NCBI GenBank assembly: GCA_964550895.1
Contig: CAZKAP010000058.1
Coordinates: 1-10,731 of the forward strand
DNA from: CAZKAP01 sp964550895
GTDB lineage: Bacteria > Bacteroidota > Bacteroidia > Flavobacteriales > Flavobacteriaceae
Reading direction: 5' to 3'
DNA: 10,731 bases
Under the pieces are notes generated by a model. That model had not been told where the DNA came from. It searched no databases and saw only the letters and a program-made list of their open reading frames with translations. Position 1 is the stretch's first letter; each line of letters begins with the position of its first letter. The translations under genes were made by a program, and so were the position numbers. Below are positions 1 through 6,842 of this stretch, one piece after another.

Positions 1-632
1 AGACCCAACAGGGCAAAGGATTTGAATGAAAGAAGCTGCTAAAATCCAGGCTTTTTGTCATAATTGAGGGCTAAATCCCTTGTGGAGTGTAATAAATTAA
101 TTCAGAACAATCAGTTAATATAACGAGGTGTAGGTCGAATTAGTACTCTGAATGCCTATTGCGCCTGAAGGATATCACGGTTTAACGCCGTGTAGTTATT
201 CATCCTGACCATGAGCGTACCGCCGTAACCTTAGCAAGCAGAATGGGTTCCCTGGCGGAGATTTAAAATTGCGTTTAACGACCTGTTCGGGCCCGTTTAG
301 GCTCGATGCCCAGGTCAAACTGTATAAATAGGCTATTGGGTTTAGCGCTGCATTCAGGTCCATTTCTTTTGGATGTAAGAGTGCGAAGCGCAGGCAGACA
401 AAAGTCAGTTTTAGCTGAATGGGCCTCAACAAATAAGTAAAGTTCGAACGTGTTGTAAAGATTCGATTAAGGAGTGTTCTTCCGGGAGGCGGTATGGGTT
501 AAATGGTCTTTCGTGCGAGCTGGGATTCCATTCGCTAGGCACTATCTTTTAGAAGAGAAAATGGTATCGGGACTAACAGCAGGTTTTTTTTGAATTCATC
601 CTGTTGGGACTGAACTTTAAGTGTATTAGTTC
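1..632. other. Gene-less stretch, possible structured RNA or degraded sequence
   Basis: No convincing coding region was found on either strand: stops are frequent, and the longest open stretch (minus strand, 196-432) needs a TTG start and resembles nothing I know. By eye the GC is lower than in the flanking genes. Several short inverted repeats occur: 67-70/77-80, 176-180/188-192 (CACGG/CCGTG), 280-285/311-316 (GACCTG/CAGGTC), 382-385/389-392 (TGCG/CGCA), 405-408/415-418, 444-448/462-466, and a longer bulged one at 513-542 (GTGC-AGC-TGG against CCA-GCT-GCAC). An 8-base T-run lies at 584-591. I looked for the signatures of RNase P RNA, tmRNA, SRP RNA and rRNA and found none. It could be an unknown noncoding RNA, a decayed gene, or simply a long intergenic region. 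Confidence 0.4.
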
Positions 633-640
633 TATATTTG
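633..640 (+). promoter_or_regulatory. Bacteroidota-type -7 promoter element (TATATTTG) for the TPP-riboswitch transcript
   Basis: TATATTTG matches the Bacteroidota sigma-factor -7 consensus TAnnTTTG exactly. Transcription would start about 5-8 bases downstream, near 645-648, just where the riboswitch P1 stem begins (647). No good -33 TTTG lies at the usual spacing of about 20; the nearest TTG (604-606) is 26 bases away. Confidence 0.7.
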
Positions 641-646
641 CCCCTG

Positions 647-725
647 AACACAGGGGTGCTTGCAGAGTGCAGGCTGAGATTATACCCGAAGAACCTGGGC
701 GGATAATGCCGCCAAGGGAGTTGTT
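647..725 (+). promoter_or_regulatory. TPP (thiamine pyrophosphate) riboswitch, THI element
   Basis: This is a complete TPP aptamer. The conserved core reads in order: CAGGGGTGCT at 651-660, CTGAGA at 674-679, TACCC at 683-687, GAACCTG at 691-697, GGATAATGCC at 701-710 and AAGGGA at 714-719. P1 can form between 647-651 and 720-725 (with a one-base bulge), P3 between 659-664 and 668-673, and P5 between 698-702 and 709-713 (GGCGG/CCGCC). It binds thiamine pyrophosphate and normally lowers expression of the gene behind it, here a TonB-dependent receptor. The expression platform is not a classical terminator: after a weak hairpin (742-748/756-761) there is no U-run. A C-rich tract (771-778) could pair with 652-656 or 714-720. 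Confidence 0.96.
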
Positions 726-793
726 ACAGACTTCGTCTTCTGGTCCGGTTATCTTCCGGCCTATTCCTGCCTCCCCTTACAAAATCATACGAA

Positions 794-2980
794 ATGAGAT
801 GGTCAGCAGTCATTTGCATACTGCTTGGTGCAGCAGGTTTGGCACGGGGACAGGAGCAAGAGGTGAACCGGGATACCATAGAACCCCTGAGGGTGGACCT
901 GAACGAAGTGATCCTTTTTGCGACACGGGCCAGCCAGCGTACCCCGGTTACGTTTACCACCATACAAGCCAAAGAGATTCAGCCCCTCAATCTGGGCCAG
1001 GACCTTCCCCAGCTCTTGAATTACTACCCTTCCGTGGTAGCCACCAGTTTCGACGGTACCGGGGTGGGGTACACGGATATACGAGTAAGGGGATCGGATA
1101 ATTCCCGCATCAATGTTACCATCAACGGGATTCCCTACAACGATGCGGACAGTCAGACGACCTTTTTCGTCAACCTGCAGGATTTTGCCTCTTCCATAGG
1201 CTCAATTCAGTTGCAAAGGGGAGTGGGTACTTCGACCAATGGCGCCGGTGCCTTCGGAGCAAGCCTGAATATAGAAACTCAGCCGCTGTCCGTGGTACCC
1301 TTCGCCGAACTGGCGACGAGTGCGGGCAGTTTCGGTACCCAGAAATACACCCTTCAGGCAGGAACCGGCGTACTAAACGATCATTGGAATGTCAATGCCC
1401 GGCTTTCCCGTATCCGTTCCAACGGCTACGTGGATCGCGCCTTCGCCGATCTTCGATCGTATTTCGTGCAGGGGACCTACCGGGATAAGAATACCCTGGT
1501 CAAGGGACTGGTATTCGGCGGATCAGAACGCACCGGCCTGTCGTTTATCGGCCAGGACCGGGCAGGGCTCGAACGGGACCGGCGGTTTAACCCCGACGGC
1601 CTGTTCGTCAATGCCGACGGGGAGACCCGATTTTATGAAGATCAGACCGACAACTACTGGCAGGACCACTATCAGCTCCACTTTACCCAGGGCTTCAGTA
1701 CCCGGTGGAACGCCACCCTCTCCTTGCATTATACGGGCAGCCGCGGCTATTTCGAGCAGATGAACGACGATGCTTCACTCGATTTCTACCGGCTGGGGAC
1801 GGCTGACCTGCCCGGACAGACTGCCGCTACCGCTGATCTCGCCAGCCGACTTCACCTGAATTCGGAGTTCTACGGCTGGGTCCACCAGGTCAATTACCGG
1901 GGCGACGACATTACCGCCACCCTTGGCGGCAGTTACCAGCGCTACGACGGGAATCAGTTTGGAGAGGTCATTTCCCTGGATCAGGGTCTGCTCCCTGAGC
2001 GGCCGTTCGAATTCTACCGGAACACCAGCCGCAAGCGGGACTGGAACAACTTCCTCAAGGCGACCTGGGACGCCGGCGACTGGACCCTGTTCGGCGACCT
2101 GCAGTTTCGCCGGATTACCTACCGGGCGGAAGGATCTCTCTTCGATCCGGCTTCCGTACTCGAGGTGGACGAGGTCTATAATTTCTTCAATCCCAAGGCC
2201 GGCCTGAGCTACAATCCCGATCCGGACACCAGTTTTTATCTGTCCGTAGCCAGGGCTCAGCGCGAACCCGCCCGTGTGGATTTCGAAAACGGCAATCCGG
2301 AACCGGAAAAACTCTGGGACTGGGAACTGGGTGCGCGTCTTCGGGAAAAAAACCTGCAGCTTCAGGCCAACGTATTCTTTATGGATTACTCCAATCAGCT
2401 GGTCCTCACAGGTGAGCGCGATCAGGGTGGGTTTCCTTTGCGCACCAATATAGGCGAGAGCTATCGCTTCGGCCTGGAGGCCGATCTCACCTGGAGGCCG
2501 ACGCAGCATCTGGTGATTCAGCCCAACATCACCTGGAGCCGCAATCGCAACCGCGATTTTGTGGTTTCCCGAAACGGGGAGCTGGTCAACCTCGGAAATA
2601 CGGCCATTTCCTTTTCGCCGGAGTGGATTGTCGGAAATCGGATAACCTGGACCCCTTTTCGGTACTGGTCGTTTACCTTCCTGAGCAAATACGTCGGGGA
2701 GCAGTTCATGTCCAATACGGAGGATGCCAACGCCCGCCTGGAGAGCTACTTTGTGAACGACCTGAACGTGCAGTGGAGGGTGCCTCAGCGGATGTTCACC
2801 GCCCTGGAGCTCACCCTGCAGGTGAATAATCTGTTCGATGTGCAATACGAGAACAACGGCTACTTCTTCACCTTTGATGTGCCGAACGAAGGGGGCAATG
2901 GGGTCACCACTCTGGATGGGAATGCCTTTTACCCACAGGCCGGAATTAATTTCCTGGCCGGACTGCGTATTCGGATGTAA
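794..2980 (+). CDS. TonB-dependent outer-membrane receptor, probable thiamine/precursor uptake
   Basis: A 728-residue outer-membrane receptor that imports its ligand using energy from TonB-ExbBD. Residues 1-19 form a signal peptide (positive start, hydrophobic core VICILLGAAGLA, cleavage after ARG before QEQ). A short linker containing LNEVILFATR (36-45) leads into a plug domain at about 50-160, with typical receptor motifs such as DIRVRG (95-100), a NGIPYND turn (111-117) and IGSIQLQRGVGTSTNGAGAFGASLNI (two blocks, 135-160). The rest is a beta-barrel rich in alternating aromatic and polar residues, ending in a hydrophobic final strand (FLAGLRIRM). No N-terminal carboxypeptidase-like repeat is present. 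The ligand is inferred from the TPP riboswitch in its leader: thiamine, its phosphates or a precursor. The ATG at 794 is chosen because it gives the signal peptide directly. The next gene follows 53 bases later without an obvious promoter. Confidence 0.95.
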   Translation: MRWSAVICILLGAAGLARGQEQEVNRDTIEPLRVDLNEVILFATRASQRTPVTFTTIQAKEIQPLNLGQDLPQLLNYYPSVVATSFDGTGVGYTDIRVRGSDNSRINVTINGIPYNDADSQTTFFVNLQDFASSIGSIQLQRGVGTSTNGAGAFGASLNIETQPLSVVPFAELATSAGSFGTQKYTLQAGTGVLNDHWNVNARLSRIRSNGYVDRAFADLRSYFVQGTYRDKNTLVKGLVFGGSERTGLSFIGQDRAGLERDRRFNPDGLFVNADGETRFYEDQTDNYWQDHYQLHFTQGFSTRWNATLSLHYTGSRGYFEQMNDDASLDFYRLGTADLPGQTAATADLASRLHLNSEFYGWVHQVNYRGDDITATLGGSYQRYDGNQFGEVISLDQGLLPERPFEFYRNTSRKRDWNNFLKATWDAGDWTLFGDLQFRRITYRAEGSLFDPASVLEVDEVYNFFNPKAGLSYNPDPDTSFYLSVARAQREPARVDFENGNPEPEKLWDWELGARLREKNLQLQANVFFMDYSNQLVLTGERDQGGFPLRTNIGESYRFGLEADLTWRPTQHLVIQPNITWSRNRNRDFVVSRNGELVNLGNTAISFSPEWIVGNRITWTPFRYWSFTFLSKYVGEQFMSNTEDANARLESYFVNDLNVQWRVPQRMFTALELTLQVNNLFDVQYENNGYFFTFDVPNEGGNGVTTLDGNAFYPQAGINFLAGLRIRM

Positions 2981-3033
2981 GGTGGAGGTTTACGAGGGCT
3001 TCGTAATTTTAACCGGAATGCAAAGTCGAATCC

Positions 3034-4050
3034 ATGATGGAGATCTATCCGGCATTGAAGGCCGAGAAGCCGTTGTTTGACAAAACGCCCATTCGCTGGG
3101 GTATGATTGGGATCGGAGCGGTAACCGAACTCAAAAGCGCCCCGGCTTATTATAAGAATACGGGCTTCGAATTGGCAATGGTTATGGGAAGAGATGCTCA
3201 TAAGGCATCAGATTATGCCACCCGGCACGATATTGCACGCTGGACCATCGATGCCGCGGAATTGGTAAACGACCCTGAGATCGATGCTGTGTATATCGCT
3301 ACCCCTCCGGATTCCCACCTGCATTACGCCCGTATGGTCGCCGAAGCCGGAAAGCCCTGCTGCGTCGAAAAACCCATGGCCCCGGATTTTGCGCAGTGCC
3401 TGGAGATGTACGGGCTATTCAGCCAACGCGACCTGCCCCTGTTTGTATCGTATTACCGCCGCTCCCTGCCCCGATTTAACCGGGTGAAGGAATTGCTGGA
3501 AGAAGGCCGTATTGGATTCCCCAGGCACATCCACTGGATCAAGACCAAGCCTCCGAGTGAAGGCGACCTGAACCGGACGTACTCCTGGAGAACCGATCCC
3601 GAGATAGCTCCCGGAGGTTACTTTGACGACCTGGCCTGCCACGGACTGGATTTGTTTGCCTACCTGTTGGGTGAATTTGAGGAAGTGAGCGGTCACGCCC
3701 GGAATCAGCAGGGCCTCTATGGGGCGCCAGATGCCCTGACCGCCAGCTGGGTGCATCAGGGCGGAGCCACGGGAACCGGCTTCTGGAACTTCGCTTCGGA
3801 CGACTACCGGGACGAAGTAATTATCTACGGAGTGCAAGGCAGCCTGTCATTTTCGGTCCTCTACGAGGCGCCCATTCGGCTGGAGTCCGGTGGAAAAGCG
3901 CAGGAGTGGGAAATCGAAAACCCAAATCACATACAGACCCACCATGTCGAAAATCTGAGGCGTCACCTGATGGGCGAGTCCACTCACCCCTCCACGGCCT
4001 ACAGTGCGTTGCACTGCAGCTGGGTGATGAACCGGATCCTTCAGGGCTGA
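3034..4050 (+). CDS. Gfo/Idh/MocA-family NAD(P)-dependent oxidoreductase
   Basis: A 338-residue soluble dehydrogenase of the Gfo/Idh/MocA family, whose members oxidise or reduce sugars, inositols and related polyols with NAD(P). The N-terminal Rossmann domain shows the nucleotide-binding loop GIGAVTE (26-32), followed by IATPPDSHLHYA (88-99) and the family signature VEKPMA (111-116), whose lysine is usually catalytic. The second domain carries the GGYFDDLACHGLDL motif (194-207) with the conserved Asp and His. Length is normal. Two ATG codons stand in tandem (3034, 3037) and either could be used; about 18 residues precede the first beta strand. It lies 53 bases behind the riboswitch-controlled receptor on the same strand, so co-transcription is likely. 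The substrate cannot be read from sequence, and a link to thiamine metabolism is only suggested by position. Confidence 0.93.
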   Translation: MMEIYPALKAEKPLFDKTPIRWGMIGIGAVTELKSAPAYYKNTGFELAMVMGRDAHKASDYATRHDIARWTIDAAELVNDPEIDAVYIATPPDSHLHYARMVAEAGKPCCVEKPMAPDFAQCLEMYGLFSQRDLPLFVSYYRRSLPRFNRVKELLEEGRIGFPRHIHWIKTKPPSEGDLNRTYSWRTDPEIAPGGYFDDLACHGLDLFAYLLGEFEEVSGHARNQQGLYGAPDALTASWVHQGGATGTGFWNFASDDYRDEVIIYGVQGSLSFSVLYEAPIRLESGGKAQEWEIENPNHIQTHHVENLRRHLMGESTHPSTAYSALHCSWVMNRILQG

Positions 4051-4060
4051 GAAGCGGATT

Positions 4061-4504
4061 TCAGTTCGTGACAATCAGCGTATTCCCGCTGGGCAAAACG
4101 TTGTAGCGCAGCAGATCGTAGAACACCGATCCGGTCTGCGGACGGTTGGACATCTGCCCTGTAAAGAGATTGTAACGGTAGCCTTCGCAGTCGCATTCGA
4201 CTTCGATGCCGTTGATCCTCATGGTCGAACAGTCGTTGGGGACATGATTTGGACAACTCGCCTCGTATGCCTGATAGAGATCGATGGATGTCTGCATGAC
4301 GAACACCCCTCGGGTGCCTGCCCCGTTTAGGCCTACATAGACCGGATTACCTATGGTATTAAGCCCGTTATACAGGGGTAAATTGAGGTCCAGGTCGATG
4401 CGGAAACTGATTTCCTGTAGGTAGGGGTTGCGGTTGGTACGCTCGGTAGAACAGGCAGAAATACTCGCCGCGAAAAGACATATCAGTATCAGGAACTTTC
4501 TCAT
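4061..4504 (-). CDS. Lipoprotein with a Rieske-like fold, cluster ligands apparently lost
   Basis: A 147-residue predicted lipoprotein. Residues 1-17 are a signal sequence ending in a lipobox (SISAC), with Cys18 as the lipidated residue. The C-terminal part (about 60-147) follows the order of a Rieske domain: a strand with GVFVMQ, YQAYEASCPN, then NGIEVECDCEGYRYNLFTG, a PxxG-like turn and LLRYNVLPSGNTLIV. In a true Rieske centre the ligands are C-x-H and C-x-x-H. Here the first box is C84-P-N-H87 (His one place late) and the second is C104-D-C-E107, with Glu where His should be. A [2Fe-2S] cluster is therefore doubtful; extra cysteines C92 and C106 might make disulfides. A near-consensus -7 element on the minus strand (TAAATTTA, 4522-4529) could drive it. 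It converges on the oxidoreductase with 10 bases between. The Rieske relationship is my reading of the pattern, not a search result. Confidence 0.8.
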   Translation of the reverse strand: MRKFLILICLFAASISACSTERTNRNPYLQEISFRIDLDLNLPLYNGLNTIGNPVYVGLNGAGTRGVFVMQTSIDLYQAYEASCPNHVPNDCSTMRINGIEVECDCEGYRYNLFTGQMSNRPQTGSVFYDLLRYNVLPSGNTLIVTN

Positions 4505-4532
4505 ACTGTGAAGTTAAGTCATAAATTTATTC

Positions 4533-4540
4533 TATCTTTG
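4533..4540 (+). promoter_or_regulatory. Bacteroidota-type -7 promoter element (TATCTTTG) for greA
   Basis: TATCTTTG is an exact TAnnTTTG match in the divergent region ahead of greA. A TGTG at 4507-4510, 22 bases upstream, could serve as a weak -33 element. Transcription would begin around 4545-4548, giving a greA leader of about 115 bases that opens with the hairpin described separately. Confidence 0.7.
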
Positions 4541-4544
4541 ACGG

Positions 4545-4589
4545 AAATCCTCGCGATAGATCACTTTTGGTGATACTGCGAGGATTTTT
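4545..4589 (+). terminator. Leader hairpin with U-tract upstream of greA (candidate attenuator)
   Basis: A perfect 10-bp stem (4545-4554 with 4578-4587) is topped by an internal loop and a second 5-bp stem, ATCAC/GTGAT (4560-4564/4570-4574), with loop TTTTG. The right arm runs into TTTTT (4585-4589), the form of an intrinsic terminator. It cannot end an upstream gene, because the neighbour on that side is transcribed away from it. It starts right at the predicted transcript start, so it is best read as part of the greA leader. Confidence 0.7.
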
Positions 4590-4662
4590 GTATTACCTGA
4601 AGAAGCGAGCCGCCCCTATAATTCTGCAATCGGGCGGAGCTTATTAAAATCGACGTTGGAGT

Positions 4663-5139
4663 ATGAGCAAAGTGGCCTATTACACAGTGGAAGGATTGAA
4701 GAAACTCCGGGAGGAGCTCAACCAGCTCAGGGACGTGGAACGTCCCAGGGCGTCCCAGGCAATAGCCGATGCACGCGATAAGGGCGATCTCTCGGAAAAT
4801 GCGGAATACGATGCGGCCAAGGAGGCCCAGGGCCTGCTGGAAATGAAAATTTCAAAACTGGAGGCATTGCTGGCTAATGCCCGCCTTATCGATGAATCCC
4901 AGCTGGATACAACCAAGGCGCTGGTCCTTTCTACAGTCAAGCTCAAGAATACGGCTAGTGGACAGGAGATGAAGTACACCCTGGTGGCCGAAAGTGAGGC
5001 CGATCTCAAGACCGGAAAGATCTCGGTAACCTCGCCCATAGGAAAAGGATTGTTGGGCAAATCCGTGGGGGAGATCGCTGAAATCAAGGTGCCTAACGGT
5101 ACACTCAAGTTCGAAATCATAGAGATTTCTCGAGAATAA
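4663..5139 (+). CDS. greA: Transcription elongation factor GreA
   Basis: GreA rescues backtracked RNA polymerase by stimulating its own cleavage of the nascent RNA; it inserts a coiled coil through the secondary channel. The 158-residue protein has the usual length and both domains. The N-terminal coiled coil (about 5-75) carries the tip sequence GDLSENAEYDAAKE (41-54), in which D42 and E45 are the acidic residues that position the catalytic Mg2+. The C-terminal FKBP-like domain (about 80-158) ends in LKFEIIEI and contains SPIGKGLLGKSVGE (124-137). The ATG at 4663 gives the standard MSKVAYYTVEG start. It has its own promoter and a hairpin-bearing leader, and a HIT gene follows after 19 bases, so the two probably form an operon. 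Confidence 0.98.
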   Translation: MSKVAYYTVEGLKKLREELNQLRDVERPRASQAIADARDKGDLSENAEYDAAKEAQGLLEMKISKLEALLANARLIDESQLDTTKALVLSTVKLKNTASGQEMKYTLVAESEADLKTGKISVTSPIGKGLLGKSVGEIAEIKVPNGTLKFEIIEISRE

Positions 5140-5158
5140 ACCACCTAACAAACCGGAC

Positions 5159-5569
5159 ATGACAAGTATCTTCAGTAAAATCGTTCAGGGCGAGATACCG
5201 AGTTACAAGGTGGCCGAGGACGATCGATTCCTGGCCTTTCTCGATATTAATCCCAATGCACCGGGCCACACACTCTGTATTACCAAGTCCGAGGTGGACA
5301 GGATATGGGATCTGGATGAGGAAACCTATGCCGATCTCATGCGCTTTTCCCGTAAAGTCGCTCAGGTCCTGGAATCACAGATTGCCTGCGAACGGGTAGG
5401 CATGTCGGTTATCGGGCTGGAGGTGCCCCATGTCCACGTGCACCTGATCCCGCTGAGGAACATGGAGGACGCCCGGTTTACCAGCAAGGCGAAGTTCACA
5501 GGGCAGGCCTTTGAAGACCTCGCATCACGACTCCAGCAGGCTTACAGGCAGCGTTACGGCACGGCTTAG
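5159..5569 (+). CDS. HIT-family nucleotide hydrolase/transferase (histidine triad protein)
   Basis: A 136-residue cytosolic protein of the HINT/HIT type, a family that hydrolyses AMP-linked or other nucleoside phosphoramidates and dinucleoside polyphosphates. It opens with the family motif IFSKIVQGEIPSYKV (4-18), continues with AFLDINPNAPGHTLCI (26-41) and carries the catalytic triad VPHVHVHLIP (89-98; H91, H93, H95). All active-site histidines are present and the length is typical. It follows greA by 19 bases and is likely co-transcribed. Its stop lies 3 bases from the stop of the convergent kinase gene. The physiological substrate cannot be told from sequence. Confidence 0.95.
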   Translation: MTSIFSKIVQGEIPSYKVAEDDRFLAFLDINPNAPGHTLCITKSEVDRIWDLDEETYADLMRFSRKVAQVLESQIACERVGMSVIGLEVPHVHVHLIPLRNMEDARFTSKAKFTGQAFEDLASRLQQAYRQRYGTA

Positions 5570-5572
5570 GCT

Positions 5573-6727
5573 TTATTTATTCTTATAAAGTGGAAGCGAT
5601 ATCTGCATGGTCGTACCGGACTCGCCGGTTCTCAGTACCCGTATCCGTCCCCCGTGGTATTCTTCCACTATGCGGCGGACCAGGGATAATCCGAGTCCCC
5701 ACCCTCGTTCTTTGGTGGTAACACCCGGATGGAAGATGCGCTTGACCATGTCCTTGGGGATTCCGGAACCCGTGTCCCGTATCGAGATATGTGCCATGGT
5801 GCTATTGAGCTTGATGTCCAGAAAGATATCTCCCTTTCCCTTCATGGCGTCGATGCCGTTTTTTACCAGATTTTCGATACTCCAGCTGTATAGGGAAGGG
5901 TTAAGTGGCAGAAACAATTCACTGGGTTCGCAGTGCCAGTGAAACCTTACCAGCTTGGAGTTGCGTTTTTCCAGATAGGCCCAGGTCTTACGCGTCTCCT
6001 CTACAAGGTCGCAGTGCTCCAGCTTGGGTACAGAACCGATCTTGGAGAAGCGATCCGTGATAACTTGAAGGCGCTCGATATCCTTGTTGATTTCCGTCGG
6101 GATTTCGGGGGAAATATCCTCGTTTTTTAAGAGTTCCGCCCAACCCACCAGGGAGGTCAGTGGGGTTCCGATCTGATGGGCCGTTTCCTTGGCCATACCG
6201 GTCCATAGCCGGTTCTGTTCCGACATCTTGTTGGACATGAAGAAGAAGTACAGTACGGCACCGAAGAGGAAGACGATCAGCAGCAGGGCAATGGGATAAT
6301 ACCTGAGTTGGGTGAGCACTTCGGAATTTCCATAGTACAGGGTTGCGAGGTATTCTCCTTTATAGCTGAGCTCGAGGGGTGTGTTCTGAACCGCATAGGC
6401 CTTCATTTTCTGAATCAGCCTAAGGGAATCTTCGGCTATCTTTTCGGGCAGGTTGTGCGAGCGAATGCTTCCATCCTTGTTTTGAAGGATCATGGGGGTG
6501 GAGGTGTTCTTTCGCATTACCTCTATGGGCAGGTCTCCCAGATCCTGTTCGAGGTTGGAACGCCTCAGCTCGGACTGAGCGGTAGCCCAAATCTCCATTT
6601 TCAGGCGCTCCTCTTCCTTGAATTTGACGAAGAACTCGTTGGTGTTCCAGAGGATGAAGACGACTATGGCGAAGGCAAACAGGAGCAGCCAGAGTGTAGT
6701 GTTGCGATTGAGGAACCTCCACTTCAT
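5573..6727 (-). CDS. Membrane-bound sensor histidine kinase, orphan
   Basis: A 384-residue sensor kinase. Transmembrane segments at about 11-28 (LWLLLFAFAIVVFILW) and 145-163 enclose a periplasmic part of about 115 residues that I do not recognise. No clear HAMP domain follows; the second helix leads almost directly to the H-box AKETAHQIGTPLTSL (179-193), with phospho-acceptor H184. The ATPase domain has the N-box ENLVKNGIDAM (285-295), G1 box DTGSGIP (318-324), F-box IFHPGVTTK (331-339) and G2 box GWGLGLSL (342-349), all intact. No response regulator lies next to it, so its partner must be elsewhere. It is transcribed divergently from the DUF3127 gene (115-base gap). A near-consensus -7 element TATCTTTA on the minus strand (6762-6769) could be its promoter. 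Confidence 0.94.
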   Translation of the reverse strand: MKWRFLNRNTTLWLLLFAFAIVVFILWNTNEFFVKFKEEERLKMEIWATAQSELRRSNLEQDLGDLPIEVMRKNTSTPMILQNKDGSIRSHNLPEKIAEDSLRLIQKMKAYAVQNTPLELSYKGEYLATLYYGNSEVLTQLRYYPIALLLIVFLFGAVLYFFFMSNKMSEQNRLWTGMAKETAHQIGTPLTSLVGWAELLKNEDISPEIPTEINKDIERLQVITDRFSKIGSVPKLEHCDLVEETRKTWAYLEKRNSKLVRFHWHCEPSELFLPLNPSLYSWSIENLVKNGIDAMKGKGDIFLDIKLNSTMAHISIRDTGSGIPKDMVKRIFHPGVTTKERGWGLGLSLVRRIVEEYHGGRIRVLRTGESGTTMQISLPLYKNK

Positions 6728-6819
6728 CCTAGCGGTAAATTACGGATATGGCCATGGCTGTTAAAGATACCTAAAAAGCCATTTTTCCTGAAATTACTTA
6801 GGCCGTTGTTGTTAATTTG

Positions 6820-6827
6820 TACCTTAG
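6820..6827 (+). promoter_or_regulatory. Possible -7 promoter element (TACCTTAG) for the DUF3127-aat pair
   Basis: TACCTTAG differs from TAnnTTTG at one base and lies 15 bases before the ATG at 6843. No clear -33 element is visible at the right spacing. TTAATTTG at 6812-6819 is an alternative with one mismatch. Confidence 0.3.
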
Positions 6828-6842
6828 AATGAAAGTGAAAAG

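Noticed and set aside
196..432. A 78-residue open frame on the minus strand in the gene-less region
   Set aside because: It needs a TTG start, has no promoter or recognisable motif, and could be chance. Kept only as a remark on the region.
513..606. 3' end of tmRNA, RNase P RNA or a rho-independent terminator at the T-run 584-591
   Set aside because: No tmRNA tag or T-arm and no RNase P core sequence is present. The T-run has no stem directly before it; the only pairing (577-583/600-606) puts the Ts in the loop.
604..1101. A 165-residue open frame on the plus strand
   Set aside because: It begins before the riboswitch, runs through the whole aptamer and into the receptor gene in another frame.
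1775..2845. A 356-residue open frame on the minus strand
   Set aside because: It lies wholly antisense to the TonB-dependent receptor, whose domains and signal peptide are clear. Its product has no recognisable motif; it is a shadow of biased codon use.
4680..5144. A 154-residue open frame opposite greA
   Set aside because: It is antisense to an intact GreA and is rich in Ser and Leu, as reverse-strand shadows usually are.
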